From: Bradyrhizobium sp. CSA112
GTDB lineage: Bacteria > Pseudomonadota > Alphaproteobacteria > Rhizobiales > Xanthobacteraceae
Length of the DNA: 64,000 nt
Direction of reading: 5' to 3'
Assembly (NCBI RefSeq): GCF_029051645.1
Contig: NZ_JAACFS010000003.1
Location: forward strand, 186,001 to 250,000
The notes beneath the pieces were generated by a model. That model did no database searches, was not told the origin of the DNA, and saw nothing but the letters and a program-made list of their open reading frames with translations. Position 1 is the stretch's first letter, and each line of letters opens with the position of its first letter. A program made the translations under genes and the position numbers. Positions 33,791 to 43,150 of the stretch are shown one piece after another.

Positions 33791-34820
33791 ACCTGCGGCG
33801 AGACCTGGCGACGATGTCATTCTCCGCGTGGAGGATCTCGCGGTGCATTTTCCGGTTGGTGGCGGCTTGCTGGGCGGCGGCCGGCGGCTGCTGCGTGCGG
33901 TCGACGGCATCGATCTCGAACTGAAGCGCGGTGAATGCCTCGGTCTCGTCGGCGAATCCGGTTGCGGCAAGTCGACTGTCGCACTTTCGATACTTGGCCT
34001 GCAGAAGCCGACGCGCGGCCGCATCGTGCTGGACGGGCAGGTCGTGACGGACCGGCAATCGGTCGATCGAAAGGCGTTGGCCCGTATCGTGCAAATCGTT
34101 TTTCAGGATCCCTACGCCTCGCTCAATCCACGCCAGACCGTGCGCCGCACGCTGGAAGCCCCGCTGCGCCTGCATGGCGTGACGGCTAAAAGCGAGATCG
34201 ACGGACGCATCGCGGCGATGCTCAGGCATGTCGGCCTGCGGCCCGAACAAGCCGGCCGCTATCCGCATGAATTCTCGGGCGGCCAGCGTCAGCGGATCGG
34301 CATCGCTCGCGCGCTGATCCTCAATCCCAGGATTATCATCTGTGACGAACCTGTATCGGCGCTGGATGTCTCGATCCGCGCCCAAATCATCAATCTGTTG
34401 CTGGAATTAAAGGAAACGCTCGGCCTCTCCTATATCATGATCAGCCACGACCTCGGCGTAGTCGAGCACATGAGCGACAGGGTCGCCGTGATGTATCTCG
34501 GCCGCATTGTGGAGACCGGCGACTGGCGCGAAATCTTCGAACGGCCGGCGCACCCGTATACGCGAACCCTTATCGCCGCCATTCCCGATCCACTACGTCG
34601 CGCACCGTTAGCTACGACGCCGGGCGAGCTTCCCAATCCGCTCAATCCGCCGGACGGATGTGCGTTCAGTCCGCGCTGTCTCTACGCCGAGGCCGTGTGT
34701 CATCGCGAGCCTGGCCCATCGCTTGAAACGCGTCCCGATGGACACTCGGTCCGGTGCTGGCGAGCTGACGAGATTGCCGGTCAGACGGCGTTGGCCTCGA
34801 CCGAAAGCGGACATCCCTAG
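33783..34820 (+). CDS. ABC transporter ATPase, DppF/OppF type
   Basis: A 345-residue ATPase. Walker [11 protein letters not shown]-loop VFQDPYASLNPRQ (the DppF/OppF hallmark), signature FSGGQRQR, Walker B IIICDEPVSALD and H-loop MISHDLGVVEH are intact; the C-terminus has GCAFSPRCLYAEAVCH. ATG 33783 overlaps the DppD stop by 8 nt (ATGCATGA) and is preferred over the earlier start at 33753. It is the last gene of the operon. Confidence 0.92.
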   Translation: MHEPAARPGDDVILRVEDLAVHFPVGGGLLGGGRRLLRAVDGIDLELKRGECLGLVGESGCGKSTVALSILGLQKPTRGRIVLDGQVVTDRQSVDRKALARIVQIVFQDPYASLNPRQTVRRTLEAPLRLHGVTAKSEIDGRIAAMLRHVGLRPEQAGRYPHEFSGGQRQRIGIARALILNPRIIICDEPVSALDVSIRAQIINLLLELKETLGLSYIMISHDLGVVEHMSDRVAVMYLGRIVETGDWREIFERPAHPYTRTLIAAIPDPLRRAPLATTPGELPNPLNPPDGCAFSPRCLYAEAVCHREPGPSLETRPDGHSVRCWRADEIAGQTALASTESGHP

Positions 34821-34907
34821 GACGGAGGGTATGTCTGCTATGGATCCAGGCTGTATGAAAACGCTGTCAATGATATGATTCTCCGGCGATTTGGCCGGGG
34901 TCATTCG

Positions 34908-35240
34908 ATGACTCGCTTTGTCGTTGGTGATGACCGCAGTCAGAGCACATTGTTTTCCGAGCGGCAGATGACTATTTGGGCGAGGACAATCCGGTCGTCC
35001 GGGCGATCGATGTTTTTGTCGATGAGCTTGATTTGACTGGGCTGGGCTTTGGCGGCGTCGAGCCAGAGGCGACGGGAAGGCCGGCCTATCATTCTGCGAC
35101 GCTGTTGAAGATTTACGTCTACGGATACCTCAATCGGGTGCAGTCGAGCCGGCGGCTGGAGCGGGAGTGCCAGCGCAACATCGAGTGGTTTGGCTGACCG
35201 GCCGCCTGGACATCCGTTCACGAAGCCGAGAATGAAGAGC
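34908..35240 (+). pseudogene. IS1182-like transposase N-terminal remnant
   Basis: Pieces in successive frames resemble the N-terminus of IS1182/IS5-group (DUF772) transposases: MTRFVVGDDRSQSTLF, then (shifted) GEDNPVVRAIDVFVDELDLTGLGFGGVEPEATGRPAYHSATLLKIYVYGYLNRVQSSRRLERECQ, then (shifted) WLTGRLDI. At least two frameshifts and loss of the C-terminal catalytic region make it inactive. It separates the ABC operon from the monooxygenase gene. Confidence 0.82.
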
Positions 35241-35338
35241 TAGCTTCGGGCCACGATCGACGCCTTGATCATTGCCGATCAGGCGGTAGACTGACGAAGC
35301 TCGGGCGGCGCAAAGCAACGGAGCAGGCGAGGAAACAG

Positions 35339-36565
35339 ATGGCTGGAGATGGCGTCAAGCCTGATGCAGGTCCGGCCGCGGGACCGGGTACGGCCAGCTA
35401 TGCCGCCATGGTTGCGCGTGCTAAGGCTCTGATTCCAGAATTGCGCGATCGTGCTTCAAAGACAGAAGAGCTTCGGCGCCTGCCGCCGGAGACCGAGCGC
35501 GATTTGCATGATGCAGGCCTATTCCGAGTCGTGCAGCCCAAACGCGTCGGAGGTGCGGAGCTTGACTACGTCGCTCTGGTCGATTGTGCCGATGCGCTGG
35601 GGCAGGCGGATGCTTCCGTGGCCTGGAATTTTGCCAATCTTGCCAGCCATCACTGGATGCTGGGGATGTTTGACCGGCAGGCACAGGACGCGGTCTGGAC
35701 CAAGGATGCCGATGCGCTGATCGCGTCGTCCTTCATCTTTCCAGCCGGCCGCGCGAGAAAGGCGGACGGGGGATATGTCCTGCGTGGTCATTGGCCGTTC
35801 TCCTCGGGTGTCGAGTCTTGCGACTGGAACATGCTTTCCGGTGTGGTGTCTTCAGACGATGAGGCTGACGGCATCGAATACCGGATATTCCTGCTCAACA
35901 GGAGTGCGTACAAGATCAACGACACCTGGAACGCGACGGGGCTGTGCGGTACCGGGTCGAACGACGTATGGGTCGAGGATGCCTTTGTTGCGGAGAAAAT
36001 GACCGTCGCGGTCAGTGATCTGACCGGCGGGCCGACGCCAGGAAGCGTCGTCAATCCAAACGCGCTGTATGCGCTGCCGGTATTCTCGCTGTTTCCCTAC
36101 GTGTTGTCAGGTGTCGGCTTGGGTAATGCCCAGGCCTGTCTGAATGATTACGTCGAATTCGCGCGGCATCGGGCCTCGACTTACAATCGTGCCAAGCTCA
36201 GCGACCTCCAGACGACCCAAATCAAGATCGCGGAGGCATCCGCCAAAGTCGACGCGGCCCGCCTCGTCATGCGCACGAACTGTATCGATGCGATGGCCGA
36301 CGCAAGGCGGGGCCACATTCCCGACCTTGCGGCCAAGACGAGACTGCGACGGGATGGTGCGTTCGCGGTGAACCTCTGCACCGAAGCGGTCTCGTTGTTG
36401 TTTGCGGCAAGCGGTGCGCGCAGCCTGTTCACGTCTGGCGCGCTGCAACGCCAGTTCCGCGACGCTCACGCGGTGAATTCGCACCTCGCATTCAATTTCG
36501 ATGCGGCAGGAACCAATTATGGACGCGTGGCGCTTGGCCTGCCGTCCGAAAATCTGACGCTCTGA
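35339..36565 (+). CDS. Flavin-dependent monooxygenase, acyl-CoA-dehydrogenase fold (class D)
   Basis: A 408-residue protein with the acyl-CoA dehydrogenase fold as used by two-component oxygenases (HsaA, HpaH C2, DszC relatives): PETERDLHDAGLFRVVQPKRVGGAELDYVAL, GHWPFSSGVESCDWNMLSGVV, TWNATGLCGTGSNDVWVEDAFV, and LFTSGALQRQFRDAHAVNSHLAFN near the end, where the conserved C-terminal RD..A...H is seen. It needs FMNH2/FADH2 from a reductase, which is encoded 10 nt downstream. GAGGAAACAG precedes ATG 35339. The aromatic or sulfur substrate is unknown. Confidence 0.87.
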   Translation: MAGDGVKPDAGPAAGPGTASYAAMVARAKALIPELRDRASKTEELRRLPPETERDLHDAGLFRVVQPKRVGGAELDYVALVDCADALGQADASVAWNFANLASHHWMLGMFDRQAQDAVWTKDADALIASSFIFPAGRARKADGGYVLRGHWPFSSGVESCDWNMLSGVVSSDDEADGIEYRIFLLNRSAYKINDTWNATGLCGTGSNDVWVEDAFVAEKMTVAVSDLTGGPTPGSVVNPNALYALPVFSLFPYVLSGVGLGNAQACLNDYVEFARHRASTYNRAKLSDLQTTQIKIAEASAKVDAARLVMRTNCIDAMADARRGHIPDLAAKTRLRRDGAFAVNLCTEAVSLLFAASGARSLFTSGALQRQFRDAHAVNSHLAFNFDAAGTNYGRVALGLPSENLTL

Positions 36566-36575
36566 GGCCCGGCGG

Positions 36576-37130
36576 ATGTCTGACGCACCCAAACATCCGG
36601 CCGATCCGGCCAACGAACTTGCCAGCGACAACTCGGCGATCGACCCGCGCGATTTTCGCAATGCCCTTGGCATGTTCGCCACGGGCGTCACCATCGTTAC
36701 GGCGATGGCGGCGGATGGAAGGCCGTATGGCGTGACCTGCAACTCCTTTGCCTCGGTGTCACTCAATCCGCCGTTGGTATTGTGGAGTCTGGGGATGTTT
36801 TCTCAAGGACTTACGATCTTCCAGAATGCCAGCCATTTCGCGGTCAATGTTCTCGGAGCTTCCCAGCAAGCGCTGGCGTCGCGGTTTGCCAAATCGTCGG
36901 ATGACAAGTTCGCTGGCGTGAGCTGGACGCCGGGGCTCGGCAACGCGCCGGTGTTGACCGACAGCGTCGCCAATTTCCAATGCCGCGCAGCCAATCGATA
37001 TTACGGCGGCGACCACATCATCTTCCTGGGCGCCGTCGAAGCCTACGCCTATAATCGGCAGGAACCGCTGCTGTTTGCGCGCGGCAGCTTCGGCCGGTTT
37101 ATTGCCGGGGATGGCGACAAGTCCTCGTGA
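36576..37130 (+). CDS. Flavin reductase (HpaC-like)
   Basis: A 184-residue flavin:NAD(P)H reductase: FRNALGMFATGVTIVTAMAADGRPYGVTCNSFASVSLNPPLVLWSLG is the flavin-binding core, FAVNVLGASQQALASRFA and GDHIIFLGAVEAY complete the fold. It supplies reduced flavin to the monooxygenase just upstream (10-nt gap), forming a standard two-component system. Confidence 0.92.
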   Translation: MSDAPKHPADPANELASDNSAIDPRDFRNALGMFATGVTIVTAMAADGRPYGVTCNSFASVSLNPPLVLWSLGMFSQGLTIFQNASHFAVNVLGASQQALASRFAKSSDDKFAGVSWTPGLGNAPVLTDSVANFQCRAANRYYGGDHIIFLGAVEAYAYNRQEPLLFARGSFGRFIAGDGDKSS

Positions 37131-37172
37131 GCGGATCGCAGCATTTCGCCGCAGGTTTGTGTAGAGCGCAGC

Positions 37173-38048
37173 CTAATTCTTTGCCATCTCAGCTCGGTAC
37201 CAGTCGCCAATCTCGCTGGCTGTCATCAGTGCCACGCCGTCGTGACCAAGGACATAGTCGAGCAGCGCCTCCAGATACTTGATGCGATGCGGCACGCCCG
37301 TAATGTAGGGGTGGATTGAGATGGCCATGATCCGCGCGTTAGATGCGCCTTCGAGGTATAGCCGGTCGAACTGATCGGTGCAGCGTTTCAGGAATTGTTC
37401 GGAAGGCAGATGCTGCAGCGCGTGGATGACGATATCATTGGTTTCGACCGAATAGGGGATCGTCGTGATGGTGCCGTGAGGCGTGGCGATATCCTGCGGC
37501 AAATCGTCGATCACCCAGTCCGCGACATACTCGATACCGTTGAGGCGGAGCAGATCAAGTGTTTCGCCGGTCTCGGTGAGGCCGGGGCTTTCCCATGACC
37601 GTGGCGGCTTCCCCGAAAACTTTGAAATTGTTTCGACCGAGCGCTTGATGGCGTCTGCCTGGTTCTCGACCTTGTGCATCGGCCCCTGCACAAAGCCGTG
37701 GCCCATGAATTCGAATCCAGCTTCCAGCGCGGCGGATGCGACGCGCGGGTAGGAATTGCAAACATTGGCATTGATCGCCAGGGTCACCGGCATTTTGCGG
37801 TCGGTCAGTGCCTTGAACTGACGCCAGAAGCCGGCGCGCATGCCGTACTCGTGCCATGACCAGTTCGGTATATCAGGCAGCAGCGGCTGCCCCATAGGCG
37901 GGCTTAGCACCGTGCGAGGCATGGCGTTCTCGATCCGCCACTCCTCGATATTGAGGATGACCCATACCGCAAGCTTCTTTCCGCCGGGAAGTGCGAGCTT
38001 CGGCCGGTCGATCTGTGCTTGGTAAGGGATGCGATCGCTTAGCGCCAC
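37173..38048 (-). CDS. Polysaccharide deacetylase family (PuuE/NodB-like) protein
   Basis: A 291-residue NodB-fold protein: LAVWVILNIEEW replaces the usual first Asp-Asp block, followed by PVTLAINANVCNSYPRVASAALEAGFEFMGHGFVQGPMHKV (His block), PPRSWESPGLTET and MAISIHPYITGVPHRIKYLEALLDYVLGHDGV. This pattern is that of the allantoinase-type PuuE group, which acts on N-acyl/ureido bonds rather than chitin, and some metal ligands are altered. GTG 38048 after GAGGA avoids overlap with the upstream gene; a start at 38105 is possible. It follows the LLM gene on the same strand. Confidence 0.82.
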   Translation of the reverse strand: MALSDRIPYQAQIDRPKLALPGGKKLAVWVILNIEEWRIENAMPRTVLSPPMGQPLLPDIPNWSWHEYGMRAGFWRQFKALTDRKMPVTLAINANVCNSYPRVASAALEAGFEFMGHGFVQGPMHKVENQADAIKRSVETISKFSGKPPRSWESPGLTETGETLDLLRLNGIEYVADWVIDDLPQDIATPHGTITTIPYSVETNDIVIHALQHLPSEQFLKRCTDQFDRLYLEGASNARIMAISIHPYITGVPHRIKYLEALLDYVLGHDGVALMTASEIGDWYRAEMAKN

Positions 38049-38073
38049 GGCAAGCGTTCCTCGTGTAAGCGGG

Positions 38074-39180
38074 TTATTCGGCGGCCCTGGAGCCGCTGGA
38101 CGCACCGGCGTTGACCCTCGGCATGACTTTTTCGGCCATCAGGATCATCGACTGGCGCCCCAGTTCCCGGTCTCTCCAGTCTTTGCCGGCATAGAGCAGC
38201 GTGCCGAAGGGCCCGATCTCTTCCTGAAAAGCCAGTATCTGATCCGCCACGCTGTCCGGAGTGCCATGAATGATGAGCTTCTCGCAGATCGACTCCAGCG
38301 TCACTTCGTCGTCGGGCTGATCGCGGCGCGTCTTGAACAGCTCGATGCGACCGCCGCGCTGCAGCTTGGTAAGCAACGAGCGATAATAATAGACATAAGG
38401 CCCGTCCGGATCGGTGGCATACGCCTTTGCGGTGGCTGCGTCCTTGGCGACAAACACGCTCTTGGCAACGCGCCAATTCGCCGTGTCCGCAGGGCGGCCC
38501 GCGCGTTCGCAACCCTCGACATATTTCGGCCAGTGGCTTTTCACCCAGGCCGGCATCAGGAAGTTTGCGGAGATAGGATCCCAACCACGTGCGGCGGCTT
38601 CCGTTACGCCTTTAGAGAACGGCGCCACCGCCGTCACCACGATTGGCGGGTGTGGCTGTTGCAGCGGACGCGGAATGAAGCCCTGGCCAATGTCTTCGAT
38701 CAGGGTTTTCTGAACTGATATGTTCCAGTAATTGCCGCGAAGATTGTATGGGGGATCGCTGGCCCAGATCTGAAGCACCTGGTTGATCGCCTCCAGGAAC
38801 ATGGCATTCCTGTCCGCTTCGAGATTGCCAAACACTTCCGCGTCCGAGAGCAGGCCACCGGGGCTGATACCGAAGATCAGGCGTCCGTCGAGCATGTGAT
38901 CGAGCATCGCGATCGAGGCTGCAATAGCTGCCGGATGAGCGTTCGGCATGTTGACGGTGCCGGTGCCAAGCTTGATCTGCCTGGTTGCCGCAGCAAGCCA
39001 TGCGATGAAAGCTATGCAGGACGTAATGTTCTCGGCTCTGTCGGTGGTGTGCTCGCCGACATAGCCCTCGGTGAACCCGAGCTCGTCGGCCAGCAGGAAA
39101 GCCTCTCGATCCTCCCTGAGCGACAGCCGCCAATCCTTGTCGACAGGATGGATCGGCATCGTAAAGAACCCAAGCATCAT
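38074..39180 (-). CDS. LLM class flavin-dependent oxidoreductase
   Basis: A 368-residue luciferase-like monooxygenase: DREAFLLADELGFTEGYVGEHTTDRAENI, LGTGTVNMPNAHPAAIAASIAMLDHMLDGRLIFGISPGG, HPPIVVTAVAPFSKGVTEAAARGW and the C-terminal IHGTPDSVADQILAFQEEIGPFGTLLYAG are typical. ATG 39180 follows GGGGAAGAG. Members use FMNH2 and oxygen, so it could use the same flavin reductase (36576) as the monooxygenase. It is co-oriented with the deacetylase-like gene and divergent from the molybdenum hydroxylase operon, suggesting a shared catabolic route. Confidence 0.9.
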   Translation of the reverse strand: MMLGFFTMPIHPVDKDWRLSLREDREAFLLADELGFTEGYVGEHTTDRAENITSCIAFIAWLAAATRQIKLGTGTVNMPNAHPAAIAASIAMLDHMLDGRLIFGISPGGLLSDAEVFGNLEADRNAMFLEAINQVLQIWASDPPYNLRGNYWNISVQKTLIEDIGQGFIPRPLQQPHPPIVVTAVAPFSKGVTEAAARGWDPISANFLMPAWVKSHWPKYVEGCERAGRPADTANWRVAKSVFVAKDAATAKAYATDPDGPYVYYYRSLLTKLQRGGRIELFKTRRDQPDDEVTLESICEKLIIHGTPDSVADQILAFQEEIGPFGTLLYAGKDWRDRELGRQSMILMAEKVMPRVNAGASSGSRAAE

Positions 39181-39359
39181 GGTCTGCTCTTCCCCGAAAG
39201 GCAGGCTTTTTGGTTTGGCACAGAACGTGCGTCGTTCGCCGCACGAAAACAAGCTCAAAGTCGAAATAATCACCCGACAACAAACTTGACCTTTGGCAGT
39301 CTCAGCCGTCTAATCCCGCGAAAATGCCGATCGTGTGGGCCGGGGAGGTCACGCCAAAA

Positions 39360-40241
39360 ATGAAAGCCTCGGCTTTCGCTTACGCTCGCGCGACCAGCGT
39401 CGCAAATGCGCTGGAATTGCTGACCGCGCATGGCGAGAAGGCCAAGGTGTTGTCGGGCGGCCAGAGCCTGCTGCCGGCGATGAATCTACGCTTAATCGCG
39501 CCAGAACTCATTATCGATATCGGTGAGCTGGCCGAGTTGCGCGGGGTTGTGGTGAAGGGCGGCGTCCTCACCATCGGTGCGCTGACACGTCACGTCGATC
39601 TGTTGAAATCTCCGGAAATTGCGGCCCATGCTCCCTTGCTGAGGGATGCTCTCACCCATGTCGCCCATCCCGCGATCCGCAACCGCGGGACCATTGGAGG
39701 GAGCCTTGCGCAGGCAGATCCAGCTTCGGAGCTGCCGGCCTGCATGCTGACGCTTGGCGCGACCATTGTTGTTCGCGGGCCGAGCGGCGAGCGGCGGATT
39801 GCGGCAAACCAGTTCTTTGCCGGAATCTACGAAACCGCGCTTACGCCGCAGGAACTGTTGGTCGCTGTCGAGTTGCCGGTGACCCCAAAGAATTCGACGC
39901 ATTTCTTTCATGAGTTCGCTCGCCGACATGGCGACTACGCGATCGTCGGCCTCGCAGCACAAGCCCTCGTCAAGGATGGGCAGTTCGCGGATCTTCGTCT
40001 TGGTTTCTTTGCCGTCGGAGATCGCCCGTTGCTAGCCAAGTCTGCCGGCAAACTGGTTGATGTCGTCATTACGTCGGCGGTGTTGTCGGAGGCGTTTTCC
40101 GCGTTGGATGACGAGTTGGATCCCCTGGAGGATCAACAGGCGACACCTGCCATGCGTCGGCATCTTGCGAAGGTCCTGCTAGCGCGTTGCGTATCGTCGT
40201 TGCTTGCCCGCCCTGATCTCTGCACGGGAGCATTGGCGTGA
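39360..40241 (+). CDS. Molybdenum hydroxylase, FAD (medium) subunit
   Basis: A 293-residue CoxM/XdhB-type FAD subunit: KVLSGGQSLLPAMNLRL and NRGTIGGSLAQADPASELPACML are the two FAD-binding motifs. ATG 39360 is preceded by GGGAGG; the frame's earlier start at 39324 is less likely. It begins a three-gene operon (FAD, 2Fe-2S, molybdenum), whose stop/start overlaps imply equimolar synthesis. It passes electrons from the iron-sulfur subunit to an acceptor. Confidence 0.92.
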   Translation: MKASAFAYARATSVANALELLTAHGEKAKVLSGGQSLLPAMNLRLIAPELIIDIGELAELRGVVVKGGVLTIGALTRHVDLLKSPEIAAHAPLLRDALTHVAHPAIRNRGTIGGSLAQADPASELPACMLTLGATIVVRGPSGERRIAANQFFAGIYETALTPQELLVAVELPVTPKNSTHFFHEFARRHGDYAIVGLAAQALVKDGQFADLRLGFFAVGDRPLLAKSAGKLVDVVITSAVLSEAFSALDDELDPLEDQQATPAMRRHLAKVLLARCVSSLLARPDLCTGALA

Positions 40242-40723
40242 CGGCTGCGGTTGCAATTTCACTGAGTGTTAATGGCGAGCGTGTTGAAGCAAATGTACTA
40301 CCACGCCTGAATTTGGCGGATTTTCTTCGCGAGCATCTAAAGCTTACCGGCACGCATGTCGGGTGCGAGCACGGGGTGTGCGGTGCATGCACGGTCCGCG
40401 TCAATGGCGATATTGTCCGTTCCTGTTTGATGCTTGCGGTGCAGACGCACAATGCAACGGTTGAGACGATCGAGGGGCTATCCGACAGCGGTGAGATTGC
40501 GGATTTGCAGTCTGCGTTCCGGGAACGTAACGCACTGCAATGCGGCTTCTGTACGCCGGGAATGCTGATGGCGGCGCATGATCTGCTGAAGCAATCGCCG
40601 TCTCTGGACCGAGAACAGATCCGCGAACATCTTTCCGGCAATTATTGCCGCTGCACAGGCTACCAGGCAATCGTCGACGCCATCGAAACCACGGCGCGGG
40701 CACGCAGCGGACGCCTGCCATGA
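40238..40723 (+). CDS. Molybdenum hydroxylase, 2x[2Fe-2S] (small) subunit
   Basis: A 161-residue CoxS-type subunit: plant-type cluster ligands CEHGVCGACTV with a following SCL, and second-domain ligands CGFCTPGM and CRCTGYQ. ATG 40238 overlaps the FAD-subunit stop and the stop overlaps the large-subunit start. Confidence 0.94.
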   Translation: MTAAVAISLSVNGERVEANVLPRLNLADFLREHLKLTGTHVGCEHGVCGACTVRVNGDIVRSCLMLAVQTHNATVETIEGLSDSGEIADLQSAFRERNALQCGFCTPGMLMAAHDLLKQSPSLDREQIREHLSGNYCRCTGYQAIVDAIETTARARSGRLP

Positions 40724-43113
40724 CATCAGCCCGGGCAAATCCTGAAATGCTTTCTGCGCTGGACCGTCCGGGCTCTTATATCGGCAAGACAGTGCCACGG
40801 CCGAACCTCGACCGGCTGATGCAGGGGCGCGGGCTCTATGTCAGCGACATCGAGCTGCCGCGCATGGCACATGTCGTGTTTCTGCGCTCGCCACACGCGC
40901 ATGCGAAGATCAATGGCATCGAAGCTTCGACAGCCAAACAGATGCCGGGAGTGATTGCGGTAGTGTCAGGCCGGGAGCTCTCGACCGTCATTACGCCATG
41001 GGTCGGCGTACTCTCGCATTTGAAGGGCCTCAAATCCGCTCCGCAAAGCGCTATCGCGGTTGACCGCGTGTGCTGGCAGGGCGAAGCGGTCGCGGCTGTA
41101 GTGGCGAGCAGCCGCGCGCAGGCCGAGGACGCCGCGGAGCTTGTCTCGATCGAATATGAGGAGCTCGATGCCGTAACGGATATGCGCACCGCGCTTGATC
41201 CAGCGACAGCCGTGATCCATGCCTCGCTCGGTGACAACCTGGCTTTTGAGCGCAATCACGACGCAGGCGCCGTCGACCAGGCCTTTGCCGAATCCGACGA
41301 GGTGGTGGAGGCAGACTTCGTTTTCGGGCGGCACACCGGCGTGACGCTGGAACCACGCGCGGTGGTGGCAGACTGGAATGCCGCGGAAGCAAGGTTGACC
41401 ATCTATCAAGGCACGCAAGCGCCGCATATGGTGCAAAATATCGCTGCGCTCCATCTCGGTTTGAAGGAATCGCAGGTCCGCGTGGTCTGCAAGGACGTTG
41501 GCGGTTCCTTCGGCATTAAGGTCCACATCTATGCCGACGAGATGGCAACTTACGCGCTATCCAAGTTGCTGCGGCGTCCGGTCAAATTCGTCGCCGATCG
41601 GGTCGAGAGCTTCAACACTGACATTCATGCCCGCGACCATCGCTGCAAGGGAAAGATCGGCGTCAATCGTGACGGCACCATCACGGCCTTCGAGATCGAC
41701 GATCTTACGGGTATCGGACCCTATTCAATGTATCCGCGCACCAGCGCGATCGAGGCCAATCAGGTCGTTAACCTCGTCGGCGGCCCCTATGCGACCAGGA
41801 ACTACCGAGCCCGGGCTCGGGTCGTATTCCAGAACAAGAATGTGATGTGCCAGTACCGGGCTGTCGGCCATCCGATCGCCTGTTCGGTGACCGAAGGTCT
41901 GGTCGATATGGCGGCCATGAAGATCGGCATGGACCCGATCGAAATCCGTCGCCGTAATCTGATTGCCGATAACGCCTATCCCTGCGCCTCGCCATCGGGT
42001 TTGCGCTTCGAGCAGCTGTCGCATCACGCAGCGCTCGCCAAGCTCACCGGGATGATGGATTACGACGCGCTGCGCGTGGAGCAGGCGGCCTTGCGAACAA
42101 GAAATATCCATCGAGGTATCGGCATCGCCAGCTTCATCGAGGTCACCAATCCCAGCGCAGCCTTCTATGGTGTCGGGGGCGCGAAAATATCTTCCCAGGA
42201 CGGCGTCGCGGTGCGGCTCGATGCTCAGGGCTCTGTGATTTGCCAGACCAGTATAACTGAGCAGGGGCAGGGCTCGGAATCGCTCACGGCACAGATCGTT
42301 GGCAGCGTGCTTGGCGTCTCGATGGACCGTGTACGCGTGATCCTGGGCGACACCGACAACACGCCGTATGGCGGGGGCACCTGGGCCTCTCGTGGCGCCG
42401 GCATTGGCGGGGAGGCCGCACTGCAGGCCACCAAGGTACTGCGCAAGAACATACTCGACGTCGCAGCCGCCATCCTCCAGGCTGCGCCGGGTGAACTCGA
42501 CATCGTCAACAATGCTGTCGTGAATGCCGCCGATAGTGCGCCGCGGATCGAGTTGGGCGAACTCGCGCGGATTGTCTATTTCCGTCCCGACACGCTACCG
42601 CCGGGCATTCAGGCCGAACTGATGGCAGCCAGGCACTTTGTCCCGCGTGAATACCCTTTCGCCTTCACCAATGGTATTCAGGCCTCGTGGCTGGAGGTCG
42701 ATATCGATACGGGTTTTGTGAAGCTGCTGAAGCATTGGGTGGTCGAGGACTGCGGCACCATCATCAATCCCCAACTGGTCGATGAGCAGATCAGGGGTGG
42801 CGTGGTGCAGGGCCTTGGTGCGGCGCTGTTTGAGAAATGCGTGTATGACGAACGCGGCCAGCTCACGAACGCCAATATGGCCGATTATCTGGTTCCGATG
42901 TCCGGTGAGATGCCGGATATCGATGTCGGGCATGTGGTCTCACCGACAATGGAATCCGAGCTGGGTGCGAAGGGCGCGGGCGAGGCCGGGACGGCAGGTG
43001 CGGCGGCGGCCGTAACCAATGCGGTCAATGACGCACTCAGGCCGTTCGGAACAATTATCACAGAGATTCCTCTGACGCCTCAGGTTGTCCTGACCGCCTT
43101 GGGACGAATCTAG
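40720..43113 (+). CDS. Molybdenum hydroxylase, molybdopterin (large) subunit
   Basis: A 797-residue xanthine dehydrogenase/CoxL-family subunit. Molybdopterin-contact blocks are visible (DVGGSFGIKVHIYADEMA, QYRAVGHPIACSVTEGLVDMAA, TEQGQGSESLTAQIV, GAKGAGEAGTAGAAAAV), the last containing the catalytic Glu. The AYxCSFR active-site loop of true CO dehydrogenase is absent, so it is a form II or other hydroxylase. ATG 40720 overlaps the small-subunit stop (ATGA). The substrate is likely an aromatic, heterocycle or aldehyde. It converges with the alcohol dehydrogenase gene. Confidence 0.93.
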   Translation: MTSARANPEMLSALDRPGSYIGKTVPRPNLDRLMQGRGLYVSDIELPRMAHVVFLRSPHAHAKINGIEASTAKQMPGVIAVVSGRELSTVITPWVGVLSHLKGLKSAPQSAIAVDRVCWQGEAVAAVVASSRAQAEDAAELVSIEYEELDAVTDMRTALDPATAVIHASLGDNLAFERNHDAGAVDQAFAESDEVVEADFVFGRHTGVTLEPRAVVADWNAAEARLTIYQGTQAPHMVQNIAALHLGLKESQVRVVCKDVGGSFGIKVHIYADEMATYALSKLLRRPVKFVADRVESFNTDIHARDHRCKGKIGVNRDGTITAFEIDDLTGIGPYSMYPRTSAIEANQVVNLVGGPYATRNYRARARVVFQNKNVMCQYRAVGHPIACSVTEGLVDMAAMKIGMDPIEIRRRNLIADNAYPCASPSGLRFEQLSHHAALAKLTGMMDYDALRVEQAALRTRNIHRGIGIASFIEVTNPSAAFYGVGGAKISSQDGVAVRLDAQGSVICQTSITEQGQGSESLTAQIVGSVLGVSMDRVRVILGDTDNTPYGGGTWASRGAGIGGEAALQATKVLRKNILDVAAAILQAAPGELDIVNNAVVNAADSAPRIELGELARIVYFRPDTLPPGIQAELMAARHFVPREYPFAFTNGIQASWLEVDIDTGFVKLLKHWVVEDCGTIINPQLVDEQIRGGVVQGLGAALFEKCVYDERGQLTNANMADYLVPMSGEMPDIDVGHVVSPTMESELGAKGAGEAGTAGAAAAVTNAVNDALRPFGTIITEIPLTPQVVLTALGRI

Positions 43114-43150
43114 CACGAAGTTCGAAGGGCGTTGACCGTCGCCGTTCGCG

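Noticed and set aside
40720..43113. Assignment as carbon monoxide dehydrogenase (CoxL)
   Set aside because: The diagnostic AYxCSFR active-site loop of form I CoxL is absent.
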